Part shown: positions 34,002 to 42,419 of the stretch, in pieces | Position numbering within the stretch: the first letter of the stretch is position 1 | Layout: the number at the start of each line of letters is the position of its first letter | NCBI GenBank assembly: GCA_963708425.1 | Contig: OY970206.1 | Coordinates: forward strand, 2,914,001 to 2,978,000 | DNA length: 64,000 bases | Direction of reading: 5' to 3' | Source: JACMNW01 sp963708425 | Lineage (GTDB): Bacteria; Pseudomonadota; Alphaproteobacteria; Rhodobacterales; Rhodobacteraceae | Position numbers and translations under genes: made by a program | Notes under the pieces: generated by a model | What the model was told of the DNA's origin: nothing | What the model saw: only the letters and a program-made list of their open reading frames with translations | Databases searched by the model: none

Positions 34002-34520
34002 CTACGCGGCTGTCCCAAGTTCAACCAGCCCGACGACCGGGTTCTTTCCATAGACTTTGGCGCAGCTCGGACAGGTTGTGTAATAGAACCAGACCGCGTT
34101 CGCCGCGCGTCCCTTGGCGTGTGCCAGGTCTTGCATTTGGTCATGCCAGTTCCCGACTTGGGAAAACGGCCCCTCAAAAACCCTGGTCAGGTAGTCGCCG
34201 GTCAACGTGACTTTTTCTTCGTCTGGAACGTCCGCCGTGACGGCAAACAGATGCTCGCCGGTAAAGGCGGATAGATCGCGTGACATCACGATAGAATGCT
34301 CGGGGTCGGCGGCATGGACCGCGTCAATCTTTCCCAGCACACGGGAGAAGACCTTGCCCATATTTAGCGGAAGGTGGGCCACCGAATGCGTTGTTGCGCG
34401 AACAAATGGTTTGTCCTTGAAGTGCAGCGTCTGGTTGTCCCATCCGGTCGAATTGAACCGCGGACAGCAGCCGGTTTTATTGTCTAACTGATCATTGAAA
34501 GGGGTTTGATTGGTTTTCAT
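34002..34520 (-). CDS. Conserved protein with CC and TTCPSCAK motifs, function unknown
   Basis: A 172-residue protein. ATG 34520 is preceded by CAGGAGG at good distance. It has an N-terminal NKTGCCPRFNSTGWDNQTLHFKDKPFVRA block, FSRVLGKIDAV, SRDLSAFTGEHLFAVTADVPDEEKVTLTGDYLTRVFEGPFSQV and, at the C terminus, WFYYTTCPSCAKVYGKNPVVGLVEL. The layout matches a bacterial family often labelled hydrolase without biochemical support and resembling GyrI-like small-molecule-binding domains. The four Cys (CC and CPSC) could bind a metal. Its start lies 57 bases from an FNR-like box shared with the divergent hydrolase gene. Confidence 0.7.
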   Translation of the reverse strand: MKTNQTPFNDQLDNKTGCCPRFNSTGWDNQTLHFKDKPFVRATTHSVAHLPLNMGKVFSRVLGKIDAVHAADPEHSIVMSRDLSAFTGEHLFAVTADVPDEEKVTLTGDYLTRVFEGPFSQVGNWHDQMQDLAHAKGRAANAVWFYYTTCPSCAKVYGKNPVVGLVELGTAA

Positions 34521-34577
34521 CCCAGCCTCCTGAACACGGTTGCAGCTCGCAAAATATGCACTGGTGCCAATGGCGCA

Positions 34578-34591
34578 TTGATCCTGCGCAA
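34578..34591. promoter_or_regulatory. FNR/FixK-like box (TTGATCCTGCGCAA)
   Basis: Lies between divergent genes, 57 bases from the minus-strand start and 82 from the plus-strand start. The surrounding 17-base sequence CATTGATCCTGCGCAAG is identical to that at 42291-42307. Confidence 0.65.
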
Positions 34592-34673
34592 GGTTCCGTA
34601 AAAAATCCGAGTGCAAGATCGGGTCGGCCTTGGTCAAATGCGCCAAGTTCGCGGGGTTTGCGGGGACGAGGAG

Positions 34674-35654
34674 ATGGTGAACAAAATGATCCCAAGGCGG
34701 CGCAGGGCTGGTTTTGTGATCAGCGCGATACTGGTGCTTGCAGTTGCAGGTATCTACTCGGTCTATCTGCACGATATGGGCCAGATCCGTCAACGCTTGA
34801 CCAACGACAGCGCGGTGGCACAGACCCGGCACGGGCCGATTGAATATGTCAGTTGGGGGTCTGGTCCGCCCGTGCTGGTCGTGCATGGCGCGGGTGGTGG
34901 CTACGACCAAGGCCGCTTGTTGCCTCAAGCGTTTGGCGGGAATGGATATCAATGGATTTCGGTGTCGCGCTTTGGCTATCTGCGCTCGCCAATGCCAACT
35001 GAGGCCTCAACTGGCGCGCAAGCTGAGGCATTTGTCGATCTGCTGGACGCCTTGAAAATCGACCGCGTGGCCATCCTTGCGATGTCTGGCGGGGTGCCGC
35101 CCTCGCTTCAGTTTGCCCAACGTTTCCCAGATCGCACTGTCGCAATTGCGCTATTATCCAGCGCCCCGTTCACGCCTTTGACGGCACAGCAACAGGATCT
35201 TCCAATCCCGGCTTGGCTATATCAGGTCTTGTTTAGTTCGGACTTCGGTTTCTGGGCCATAACAAAGCTATTGCCAACACGTCTTGACACTGTCTTTGAC
35301 GTCAGTCCGGTAGCGCGCGCTGGGCTTACGGACCGTGAAAATACGTTCGTCAGTGGGCTCGTCGCGGCCTTTCTTCCCGTCACCGATCGAACGGCAGGCC
35401 TGCGGAACGAAGGTGCTGCGGTCGATCCTGACACTCATTACGATCTGGCCCAGATCAAGACCCCGACTCTGGTAATACATGCCCGCGATGATGGTATTAA
35501 TCCCTTTGCCTTTGGCGAGTATGCGGCCAAGAACATTCCGGGTGCCGAGTTCATGATCGTGGAGGATGGGGGGCACATCTTGCTGGGTCATTTCGACGAG
35601 GTTCAAGAACGAGTGACAGCGTTCTTCGATGCCTACGCGGCGTCACCGCCGTAA
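34674..35654 (+). CDS. Alpha/beta hydrolase with N-terminal membrane anchor
   Basis: A 326-residue protein. ATG 34674 follows ACGAGGAG. A basic stretch (KMIPRRRRA) and a single hydrophobic helix (GFVISAILVLAVAGIYSVYL) form a signal anchor. The hydrolase domain has VLVVHGAGGGYDQG (oxyanion-hole HG), LAMSGGVPPSL (nucleophile elbow, Ser in MSGG), LVIHARDDGINPF (Asp) and VEDGGHILLGH (catalytic His). Substrate unknown. Transcribed divergently from the conserved CC protein around a shared FNR-like box. Confidence 0.85.
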   Translation: MVNKMIPRRRRAGFVISAILVLAVAGIYSVYLHDMGQIRQRLTNDSAVAQTRHGPIEYVSWGSGPPVLVVHGAGGGYDQGRLLPQAFGGNGYQWISVSRFGYLRSPMPTEASTGAQAEAFVDLLDALKIDRVAILAMSGGVPPSLQFAQRFPDRTVAIALLSSAPFTPLTAQQQDLPIPAWLYQVLFSSDFGFWAITKLLPTRLDTVFDVSPVARAGLTDRENTFVSGLVAAFLPVTDRTAGLRNEGAAVDPDTHYDLAQIKTPTLVIHARDDGINPFAFGEYAAKNIPGAEFMIVEDGGHILLGHFDEVQERVTAFFDAYAASPP

Positions 35655-35772
35655 AGGACAATGGGCGGTGTTGACCCAGATGGGCGACGGGGGGACCATC
35701 GCTTCGCTTGGCGGTGAATGTTGCATCGCGTCCGGGAAATGCAGAAAAGGCGCCATTCGAATACCACCAACT

Positions 35773-35809
35773 GATGCCCCGGAGACCCTTCACGAAGGAC
35801 CGGGGCATC
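35773..35809. terminator. Bidirectional hairpin between convergent genes
   Basis: A 10-bp outer stem GATGCCCCGG/CCGGGGCATC encloses an inner stem CCTTC/GAAGG. It lies between the ends of the convergent hydrolase (35654) and Hsp20 (35828) genes, so it can terminate both. No long T-run is present. Confidence 0.65.
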
Positions 35810-35827
35810 GTAGTTGCAGTGCTGCAA

Positions 35828-36316
35828 TCAGGATTTGCTGATAGCTATTTTCTTTGTCTTTGCAATTGTTTCCGCGGGCTTCTCGATTTTCAACGTTAAG
35901 ACGCCATCCTTGAAAGCCGCCTTTACCTTCGACGTGTCTGGATCAAACCCCAGCGGCACTGACCGCCGAAAACTTCCATAGCGGCGTTCCACCAGATGAT
36001 AGTCTTTCTTCTTTTCGTCGGTACTTTCGGTTTTCTCGGCTTTCAGCACCAGAACCCCATCGCTGATCGAGACATCCAGATCGCTTTCTTTCACGCCGGG
36101 CAATTCCGCAGTGATCTCGATTGCATCTGCAGTTTCAGAGATATCAAGTGCTGGCATCATCCGATCCTGCGATAGCGTAAAAATGTCGCGCGCTGAGCCG
36201 GTGAAGGGATCGCGGAACTGGTCGAACACCCGTTCGATCTCTTTCTGCAGCGAACTGAAGAACGGCATCGGTTCTTTGTCGTCCAACGTCTTTTTCGGTA
36301 ACTTTTGTTGAGCCAT
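35828..36316 (-). CDS. Hsp20 family small heat-shock protein
   Basis: A 162-residue alpha-crystallin protein. The chosen start is ATG 36316 with AAGGAG seven bases upstream; a TTG two codons earlier is less likely. The N-terminal arm has FSSLQKEIERVFDQFRDPF. The crystallin domain runs from DISETADAIEITAELPGVKESDLDVSI to SFRRSVPLGFDPDTSKVKAAFKDGVLTLKIEKP, including the conserved GVLTL motif. ATP-independent holdase that prevents aggregation. The FNR-like box 76 bases upstream is shared with the divergent membrane protein gene, an arrangement seen in hypoxia-induced Hsp20 genes elsewhere. Confidence 0.92.
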   Translation of the reverse strand: MAQQKLPKKTLDDKEPMPFFSSLQKEIERVFDQFRDPFTGSARDIFTLSQDRMMPALDISETADAIEITAELPGVKESDLDVSISDGVLVLKAEKTESTDEKKKDYHLVERRYGSFRRSVPLGFDPDTSKVKAAFKDGVLTLKIEKPAETIAKTKKIAISKS

Positions 36317-36392
36317 GTTCAATCTCCTTCATTATGGGGGCGGAACACCCACTGTGGACAAATTCATAGTATCGGCCGCTGTCATTGCCACA

Positions 36393-36406
36393 TTGACCCA
36401 GATCAA
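36393..36406. promoter_or_regulatory. FNR/FixK-like box (TTGACCCAGATCAA)
   Basis: Nine of ten half-site bases match. It lies between the divergent hsp20 (76 bases) and polymer-forming protein gene (59 bases). Confidence 0.7.
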
Positions 36407-36465
36407 CGGACACAAACCGAAAGCATCGTAGGCTGCCTAAGTCTGATGTTTTCCGGGAGTCTGTC

Positions 36466-37680
36466 ATGCTAAGAAGCGCGCAATCGATCGCCTTGTCAGC
36501 CCTGCTGATTGGTGCGGCACCGGTTTGGGCTGAGCCGGAACTAAGGCTTTTCGGCGGCGACACGTTTATGAGCGGGTCGGGTTCTTTTGAGCCGGTGACC
36601 GCAGAAAGAGATCTATTTGCATCTGGCGGTGCGGTGACAATCCAAGGGCGGGTGGCGCAAGATACCCATGTCACGGGCTTTACCGTTGATGTGGAAGCCG
36701 AAACGATAGGCAGCGTTTACGCTGCTGGTGCGAGTGTGACGCTTCGCGCGGCGATTGGTCAGGATCTTTCCGCAGCGGGCTTTACAGTCCGCACGGCGCC
36801 GACGGCGACCACCCAAGGCAATGCCCGACTGGCAGGCGGCACGGTCACGATTGATGGCCCTGTCAAGGGCGCGCTGATTGCTGCCGGAGGAGAAGTGATC
36901 TTGAACGCGCCCGTTGAGGGTGATGTTTGGTTGATCGGGCAAAGCGTGAGCTTCGGCCCCGGTGCCAAGATTGTCGGCACGTTGCGTTATTCTGCGCCGG
37001 ATGCCGTTGTTATCCCCGCAAGCGTGATTGCCGCCGACCGGGTTACGTTCGAGGAACTTGATCGAACCGAGACGTTGCAGAACATTGGAGAGGCCTGGCA
37101 GAACAGCGATTTTGGCGTTGCGCCAACGTTCATGTCGTTGTTTGCAGGCTTCTTGATGACATTGGCATTTTTCGTTGTCCTAGGCGCAATTTTTCTGGCC
37201 TTCCTGCCGCGACAGGTTGAAACCTTGCGCAAATCGGCGCAGGCCCGTTCTGGTTTGACGCTTTTGCTGGGTGTTATTGGCCTGTCGATGCTGTTTGGAC
37301 TAGTCCCGATTAGTGCGATGACGCTTGTCGGAATTCCGTTGGTCCCGTTTGCGGTATTGGCGCTGATTGTGTTTTGGACGCTCGGCTACATGCTTGGTGC
37401 CTATGTGTTCGCGATGCGCGTGTTGCTGGCCTTTGGTGGATCGGATGCGCCAAACATGCCTGTGCGGTTGTTTGCACTGGCTTTGGGAGTGACGGCGATT
37501 GCTGTGTTGAACTTTATTCCCTTCGTTGGTTGGCTCGCGAACTTTGCGCTGGTGCTATTGGGTGGCGGGGCCATCACGCGGGCGCTATTCGATTGGATGA
37601 TCGGCAGCCTCGTCAACCCGGCGTTGGATGTAGATATGAAACCGGTTGATAGCCCCTCGGCGGTGCCAACTGGCCAATGA
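36466..37680 (+). CDS. Polymer-forming (bactofilin-like) protein with C-terminal membrane domain
   Basis: A 404-residue protein. A signal peptide (LSALLIGAAPVWA) is followed by a ~150-residue beta-helical region with short hydrophobic/glycine repeats (ASGGAVTIQGRVAQDTHV, AGGTVTIDGPVKGALIAAGGEVILNAPVEGDVWLIG), the pattern of polymer-forming cytoskeletal/bactofilin-like domains. The second half has about four to five transmembrane helices from residue ~225, including FVVLGAIFLAFLP and LLLGVIGLSMLFGLVPI. The beta-helix would lie in the periplasm. Precise role unknown; an envelope scaffold under stress is plausible. It is followed 21 bases later by a DUF2267 gene, likely in one transcript. Confidence 0.78.
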   Translation: MLRSAQSIALSALLIGAAPVWAEPELRLFGGDTFMSGSGSFEPVTAERDLFASGGAVTIQGRVAQDTHVTGFTVDVEAETIGSVYAAGASVTLRAAIGQDLSAAGFTVRTAPTATTQGNARLAGGTVTIDGPVKGALIAAGGEVILNAPVEGDVWLIGQSVSFGPGAKIVGTLRYSAPDAVVIPASVIAADRVTFEELDRTETLQNIGEAWQNSDFGVAPTFMSLFAGFLMTLAFFVVLGAIFLAFLPRQVETLRKSAQARSGLTLLLGVIGLSMLFGLVPISAMTLVGIPLVPFAVLALIVFWTLGYMLGAYVFAMRVLLAFGGSDAPNMPVRLFALALGVTAIAVLNFIPFVGWLANFALVLLGGGAITRALFDWMIGSLVNPALDVDMKPVDSPSAVPTGQ

Positions 37681-37701
37681 CCAAAAGGAAAGGTGAAGAA
37701 C

Positions 37702-38130
37702 ATGGTATCGCGCGGGTTTTCGGTGATCGAACACAATGTGCAGATCACCCATGAATGGATCACCGAATTGACGGAGAGGTTGGATTGGACCAGCCAAAGC
37801 GATGCGCTTCGCCTGTTGCGGGTGACGCTATGCGCGGTGCGTGACCATCTGGGCATCAATGAGACGGCGCATTTGGCAGCGCAGTTGCCAATTCTGATCC
37901 GCGGTATGTTTTTTGAAGGCTGGGTTCCGGCAGCGGTGCCAGTGCATAACCGACATCTGCCTGACTTTGTGCAGGGTATCGAGGAACGGGCAGGCAGCAT
38001 GTTGGAGTATCGCGGCGAACAGGATATCCAAACAGTTCTAAAGCTCTTGAATGCCCGGATCAGCGAAGGGGAAATCGCAGATGTGTTGGCGGCGTTGCCT
38101 CGTGCCATCCGCGATTTCTGGCCAACTTGA
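37702..38130 (+). CDS. DUF2267 protein
   Basis: A 142-residue protein with start ATG 37702 behind AAAGGAAAGG (a GTG three codons upstream is possible). It has the family order: W(I/L)TELTERLDW, ALRLLRVTLCAVRDHLGINETAHLAAQLPILIRGMFFEGW near residues 30-75, and a second repeat ISEGEIADVLAALPRAIRDFW at the C terminus. DUF2267 proteins form paired helical bundles; they are common in anaerobic and stress gene islands. Biochemical function unknown. It shares a transcript with the upstream bactofilin-like gene. Confidence 0.85.
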   Translation: MVSRGFSVIEHNVQITHEWITELTERLDWTSQSDALRLLRVTLCAVRDHLGINETAHLAAQLPILIRGMFFEGWVPAAVPVHNRHLPDFVQGIEERAGSMLEYRGEQDIQTVLKLLNARISEGEIADVLAALPRAIRDFWPT

Positions 38131-38149
38131 TCGAGAGAACGGGCGCTGA

Positions 38150-38830
38150 TCACTCACCTTCGGCAAGCATCGACAATTTCGTCGCGTTTTGCACGATAAC
38201 CGTTTGAACATCGGTCAAGCTGATGACGTGCATCGCGCGCAACTGAGAAACCATTCTGCTGATGGTCTCTGTGCTGAGACCAAGGTAGTCGGCGATGTCC
38301 GAACGGCACATCGGAAGATGGACGACTGTCTGGCCATGTGCGTCAACGCCGATACGGTCCACCAGCTGCGAAAGAAAACCGGCAACCCTTTCCATTGCAG
38401 AGCAGCAACCAAGCGCCTGAAAATGATCGTGCAGAACGCCGATTTCTGCTAACGCGGCCTCGAATACACGCTGATGCAAATCGGAGTCTGATGAAGTGTT
38501 TTCAAGGGCATCAACACGATGCGAGATAACGATTCCAGGCGTGATCATCATGCACGTGCTGTTATGCAAGCCGTCGTGCGGGAAACCGACGATATCACCA
38601 GCATATCCAAACGACATTACTTGTCGCCGACCGTTTAGTAACACGCGTTCCAGACGGACGACGCCCCGCACCACTTCGTACAGTTGATCGGCCGTATCAC
38701 CTTGATGAAAAAGTGTATGGCCGGATTTCAGCGCGATCTCGCGTACGTGTCGGTTATGTGTCCGCAAGCCCGCATCGTCAATCATTGCGGATGACTTGGT
38801 GTCAAAACGATTGTGGTGTTTGAAGTACAC
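38150..38830 (-). CDS. Crp/Fnr-family regulator, FixK/Dnr type
   Basis: A 226-residue regulator. The N-terminal cNMP-like beta-barrel contains SGHTLFHQGDTADQLYEVVRGVVRLERV. The C-terminal helix-turn-helix is SDIADYLGLSTETISRMVSQL; residues E188, S191 and R192 (ETISR) are the FNR DNA-contact set that reads TTGAT. The N-terminal cysteine cluster of FNR proper is missing (Cys occur only from residue ~92 on), so it does not sense oxygen by an Fe-S cluster and resembles FixK/Dnr/NnrR. It is the obvious candidate to act at the many FNR-like boxes of this window. Its own promoter shows no clear box. Divergent to the response regulator gene. Confidence 0.9.
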   Translation of the reverse strand: MYFKHHNRFDTKSSAMIDDAGLRTHNRHVREIALKSGHTLFHQGDTADQLYEVVRGVVRLERVLLNGRRQVMSFGYAGDIVGFPHDGLHNSTCMMITPGIVISHRVDALENTSSDSDLHQRVFEAALAEIGVLHDHFQALGCCSAMERVAGFLSQLVDRIGVDAHGQTVVHLPMCRSDIADYLGLSTETISRMVSQLRAMHVISLTDVQTVIVQNATKLSMLAEGE

Positions 38831-38980
38831 GGCAGCCCCCAGCTTATGTCATGTTGGACACTGCAGGCTTTGTGTCTTGGAGGTATCGTTGGTTGTGTAA
38901 TGAATTGTAACAATTTGTCCGTATTGCATACCATCGTATAAATACGCATCGTCGAAGACTGCTGCTTGTTCGGGGGCCCT

Positions 38981-39763
38981 ATGGAGACGAGAACAGTGCT
39001 GACGGTTGATGACGACCCGGCGATGCGCCGTGTTCTTCGCAACTGTCTGGAATCAGATGGTTATTTGGTTGTCGAGGCGCAGACGAAAGAGCAGGTGCTG
39101 GAACGGCTTAAGCAGCACCACGTTGATCTGATCACGCTTGATGTCAATCTTGGTACGGAAAGTGGCTTTGACATCGCGCGGGATGTCCGCAGCGTCTCTC
39201 AAGTGCCAATCATTATGGTGACTGGACGGGACGATGTGATCGACCGGGTTGTCGGGTTGGAAATCGGTGCCGATGACTACATCACCAAACCATTCCATGT
39301 CCGCGAGGTGTTGGCGCGGGTTCGCTCGGTACTGCGTCGATCAACCCTGTCGATACCCGCTACTAACGTGACGCAACCAGAAAACGGAACAGCGCCAAAC
39401 GATCTGGCACTCTGTTTTGGGTTTGACGGATTTCTGGCGGACCCCAATCGGCTGGAACTTCTGGATCGCGATGGAAACATTTGTGATCTTACAAGCGGCG
39501 ATTTCGGGCTTTTGCTTGTGTTATTGAAGCATCCGAAGCGGGTTTTGCCACGAGAGACCATCATGGACCTGCTGAAGGGCGTAGATTGGGCCCCGCTAGA
39601 TAGAACTATCGACAATCAAGTAGCGCGGCTGCGCAAGAAGATCGAACGCGAACCGGCGCAGCCAAAACTGATCAAGACGGTGCGCGCGGTCGGTTACCTA
39701 TTTGCCGCCGACGTCGAACGCTGCCAGCGACAGTCATTGGTCAAGCGGAATAGCCGTGCCTGA
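38981..39763 (+). CDS. OmpR/PhoB-family response regulator
   Basis: A 260-residue two-component regulator. The receiver domain starts VLTVDDDPAM with the acidic cluster D10-D12 and phosphoacceptor D54 (LITLDVNLG), and ends in FHVREVLARVRSVLRR. The winged-helix DNA-binding domain is recognised by GDFGLLLVLLKHPKRVLPRETIMDLLKG and TIDNQVARLRKKIE. ATG 38981 was chosen because it starts directly before the receiver; TTG 38966 is in frame. The convergent gene six bases away encodes a PAS histidine kinase, probably its partner. The combination of an OmpR-type regulator with a FixL-like sensor is unusual, since FixL normally pairs with the NarL-type FixJ. Confidence 0.88.
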   Translation: METRTVLTVDDDPAMRRVLRNCLESDGYLVVEAQTKEQVLERLKQHHVDLITLDVNLGTESGFDIARDVRSVSQVPIIMVTGRDDVIDRVVGLEIGADDYITKPFHVREVLARVRSVLRRSTLSIPATNVTQPENGTAPNDLALCFGFDGFLADPNRLELLDRDGNICDLTSGDFGLLLVLLKHPKRVLPRETIMDLLKGVDWAPLDRTIDNQVARLRKKIEREPAQPKLIKTVRAVGYLFAADVERCQRQSLVKRNSRA

Positions 39764-39769
39764 GGCGAC

Positions 39770-40972
39770 TTAACCATCGGCTTCGATGGAAGGAACCGAC
39801 GGTTCTGTCGTGGACGCGTCAAAGGCAGGCTGCTTCGCGATACCCCTAAAAAGTTCATTCTTCGCATGCGGCAAGTACAGGCTGACCGTTGTGCCGCGTC
39901 CCAGCTGACTTTGGATCTTTGCAGTGCCCCCGCAGTACTTTGCAAAGCCATAGACCATGGAAAGGCCGAGTCCTGTTCCTAAACCTGATGACTTGGTCGA
40001 AAAAAACGGGTCAAACGCCTGTTTCAGCATCTCTTTTGTCATCCCGCGCCCCGTGTCGGATACGGTTAGACAAACATACCGGCCAGGATCAACCCCAATT
40101 TCCGCAGCGAGGGAAGGGCTTTCCAGATTGACATTACTGGCGTCAATCCGAATTTCGCCGTCTTCCGGTGCCGCATCGCGGGCGTTTGTCACAAGGTTCA
40201 TAATCGCCGATTGCAGTTGGGGCGGATCAGTCAGGGTGTGGGGCAGATTCAACGGCAAGTGGGTTTTTAGCCGGATCGTGTCCCCAGCAAGGCGCTGTAG
40301 ACTTCCCCGCATTTGGTTTACGAGGTCATTTACGCTAGTCGGCATAAGCGACATCGTATGATTGCGTGCGAATGATAAAAGACGGTCAACAAGGTTTGCA
40401 CCAGTTTCCGCCGACCGCAAGGCGTCCTCTACCAACAGTCTAATTGTTGGGTCGTGAAGCCGTTTTTCGACTAGCTCCAAGCTGGCTGTAATCACTGTCA
40501 GCACATTGTTGAAATCATGCGCGATGCCACCCGTCATTCGGCCCATCGCCTCGATCTGCTGGGACCGCTCTAGCGCACCTTCCACCGCTTTTTGCCCGGT
40601 CAGTTCGTGCATGACGCTGATGAACAAGACGCGGCCCTCAAGATCGGCCCGGCCGACCGAGATATGAAGCGGAAAGACTGACTGATCCTTCCGCTGGCCC
40701 TGCAATTCGCGGCCCATCCCAAGGATCTTCGTACGCCCTGTCTGCAAATAGTCCTGCATGAACCCATCGTGCAGGTTCGCCATTTGCTTTGGCATAAGAA
40801 TGCCAATCGACTGCCCGATTATGTCTTGGCGCGCATAGCCAAACATTGCCAAAGTCGCTGCGTTCACCCGGACAATACAGCCCGCCTCGTCTGCGACGAG
40901 AATTCCGTCGACTGCGGCATCCAGCAGCGCCTCCAACAGCGCGGCATCAGTTTCCGTTTTTGCATGCTTCAT
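39770..40972 (-). CDS. PAS histidine kinase with FixL-like heme-binding pocket
   Basis: A 400-residue cytosolic kinase with no membrane segment. The PAS domain (about residues 13-127) has H68 in LHDGF and R88 in GMGRE, 20 residues apart, exactly as heme-ligand His200 and O2-contact Arg220 of Bradyrhizobium FixL; the following QRKDQSVFPLHISVG also matches. The kinase part has GGIAHDFNNVL (phospho-His H152), the N-box region around LVTNARDAAP, and DTGRGM and GLGTGLGLSM glycine boxes, but of the NtrB-like HDFNN type rather than FixL's HELNQ. Thus it is predicted to sense oxygen with heme and control the convergently encoded response regulator. Confidence 0.82.
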   Translation of the reverse strand: MKHAKTETDAALLEALLDAAVDGILVADEAGCIVRVNAATLAMFGYARQDIIGQSIGILMPKQMANLHDGFMQDYLQTGRTKILGMGRELQGQRKDQSVFPLHISVGRADLEGRVLFISVMHELTGQKAVEGALERSQQIEAMGRMTGGIAHDFNNVLTVITASLELVEKRLHDPTIRLLVEDALRSAETGANLVDRLLSFARNHTMSLMPTSVNDLVNQMRGSLQRLAGDTIRLKTHLPLNLPHTLTDPPQLQSAIMNLVTNARDAAPEDGEIRIDASNVNLESPSLAAEIGVDPGRYVCLTVSDTGRGMTKEMLKQAFDPFFSTKSSGLGTGLGLSMVYGFAKYCGGTAKIQSQLGRGTTVSLYLPHAKNELFRGIAKQPAFDASTTEPSVPSIEADG

Positions 40973-41066
40973 TGGCGCAGATTGGACTCGTCGGCGTGGC
41001 AGGTCAACGGCACCCAGTCAAAAAATGGTGTGGCAGTGCGGTGTTTCTACCTTCAAAGTGCGATCA

Positions 41067-42233
41067 TTATTTTTGCGGCTTTCCGATCTGGGTAATCGGC
41101 AGAAACAACCCGCCAACTTCGTGGAGCACCGACAGGTAGCTCAGTAAGTCCGACAGTGTGATTACCCCCAAAAGGCGATGTTGCTGCACAACCATGAACT
41201 TTCGCTGCCCGGTCTGCATCATCTTCTGCATCAATCGTTCAGTCAGCATATCGGGCGGGATGCAAGTAGAATTGCCTGCTGGCGTAAAGACGTCGGACAC
41301 GCGGGTTGTTGCCCAATTTTCGCGGTCGATCTTTTGAATCCCAAGTCCATCAATATGACCGAGCAAGTGATCCCCCTCGCAGATTGGCACGAAGCTGACG
41401 GAATGGGGTAACATGATACCATCAACGAGATCTGATAGCGTTTGATCGGGGTCTGCCGTCCACGGCGAGGGCGTCATAAGGGCTGCCACTGTCTTGTCCG
41501 CAAACGCTGATCTGATCACCAAATGCTGAAAGGTTGCTCGTGCGGCAGACAGCAAAAAAAGGCCAATTAGAATAAGCCAAAGGCCATCGAACTGGTTAAT
41601 TAGAAACAAGACCACAAAGCCGAAAGAGATCAGCAGATAAGCAAACACTTCGCCAATCCGACTGGCCGCCCGCGTAGCACGGATCAAATCGCGCCAGCGA
41701 TGCCACAAGGCCGCGCGCAGTATGCGACCACCATCTAGGGGAAAACCGGGGATAAGGTTGAAGATGGCCAGTGTCGTGTTGACCAAGAAAAGATAGCTGA
41801 GCAGGGCCAAGAATGCGGGTGACTGCTGAGTGTTGGCAGCCGCGAGTTCAAACAAGAAAGCCAGCATTGCCAGCGCAAAGCTTGTTGCCGGGCCAGCCAG
41901 CGCCATCCAGAACTCGGATTTCGGGCTAAGTGGTTCTTCGTCAAGCTCAGCCACCCCGCCAAAAATGAACAGGGTAATCGCGCCAACTCCGAGACCGAAA
42001 TGTCGCGCGACCAAAGAATGAGCCAGCTCATGCAGGATCAGGCTGCCAAATAGCCCCAACATGCCGGCAACTGATAACGCTAAGTAGTCAGTCCTCGTCA
42101 GACCGGGGGCTTCTTGCGGAAAGAAACCAGATGCCAGACTCCAGACGATCAGCGCGGCGACTAAAAACCAACTCGCATGGACCTTAATCTGAAATCCGAA
42201 GATCTCAAAAAGTTTGGCCGTCCTTGTTTCCAT
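41067..42233 (-). CDS. Site-2 protease (M50 family) with CBS domains
   Basis: A 388-residue integral membrane metalloprotease. HELAHSLVARHFG (HExxH zinc motif, about residues 64-76) and NLIPGFPLDGGRILRAALW (the second zinc motif, N-x-x-P-x-x-x-x-D-G) are present among about six hydrophobic segments. The last ~150 residues hold a CBS pair (ALMTPSPWTADPDQTLSDLVDGI and a second half ending RLLGVITLSDLLSYL), which often bind adenine nucleotides and so could couple proteolysis to energy charge. Similar enzymes occur in hypoxia-response loci. Divergent from the ADP-forming ligase gene around a shared FNR-like box 59 bases upstream. Confidence 0.88.
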   Translation of the reverse strand: METRTAKLFEIFGFQIKVHASWFLVAALIVWSLASGFFPQEAPGLTRTDYLALSVAGMLGLFGSLILHELAHSLVARHFGLGVGAITLFIFGGVAELDEEPLSPKSEFWMALAGPATSFALAMLAFLFELAAANTQQSPAFLALLSYLFLVNTTLAIFNLIPGFPLDGGRILRAALWHRWRDLIRATRAASRIGEVFAYLLISFGFVVLFLINQFDGLWLILIGLFLLSAARATFQHLVIRSAFADKTVAALMTPSPWTADPDQTLSDLVDGIMLPHSVSFVPICEGDHLLGHIDGLGIQKIDRENWATTRVSDVFTPAGNSTCIPPDMLTERLMQKMMQTGQRKFMVVQQHRLLGVITLSDLLSYLSVLHEVGGLFLPITQIGKPQK

Positions 42234-42292
42234 TTCGGCTTATCCGTACTTTTGCAGTTGGGACAAGAATACGCGCCAAATCGACGCGCCCA

Positions 42293-42306
42293 TTGATCCT
42301 GCGCAA
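42293..42306. promoter_or_regulatory. FNR/FixK-like box (TTGATCCTGCGCAA)
   Basis: Between the divergent site-2 protease gene (59 bases) and acyl-CoA synthetase gene (113 bases). Identical over 17 bases to the box at 34578. Confidence 0.65.
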
Positions 42307-42419
42307 GTCTGGCAAGCACGGAGGATAAAACCTACAAGGAGGCGTTGACTTGATCGGTATCAAGGCCGAGGGACATCCGTACAGTATGCTGGATCGTTGG
42401 CGCCTACAGGATCAGGAAA

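Noticed and set aside
38831..38980. FNR box between the Crp/Fnr regulator and response regulator
   Set aside because: No TTGAT-N4-ATCAA-like sequence with at least eight matches was seen in this gap.
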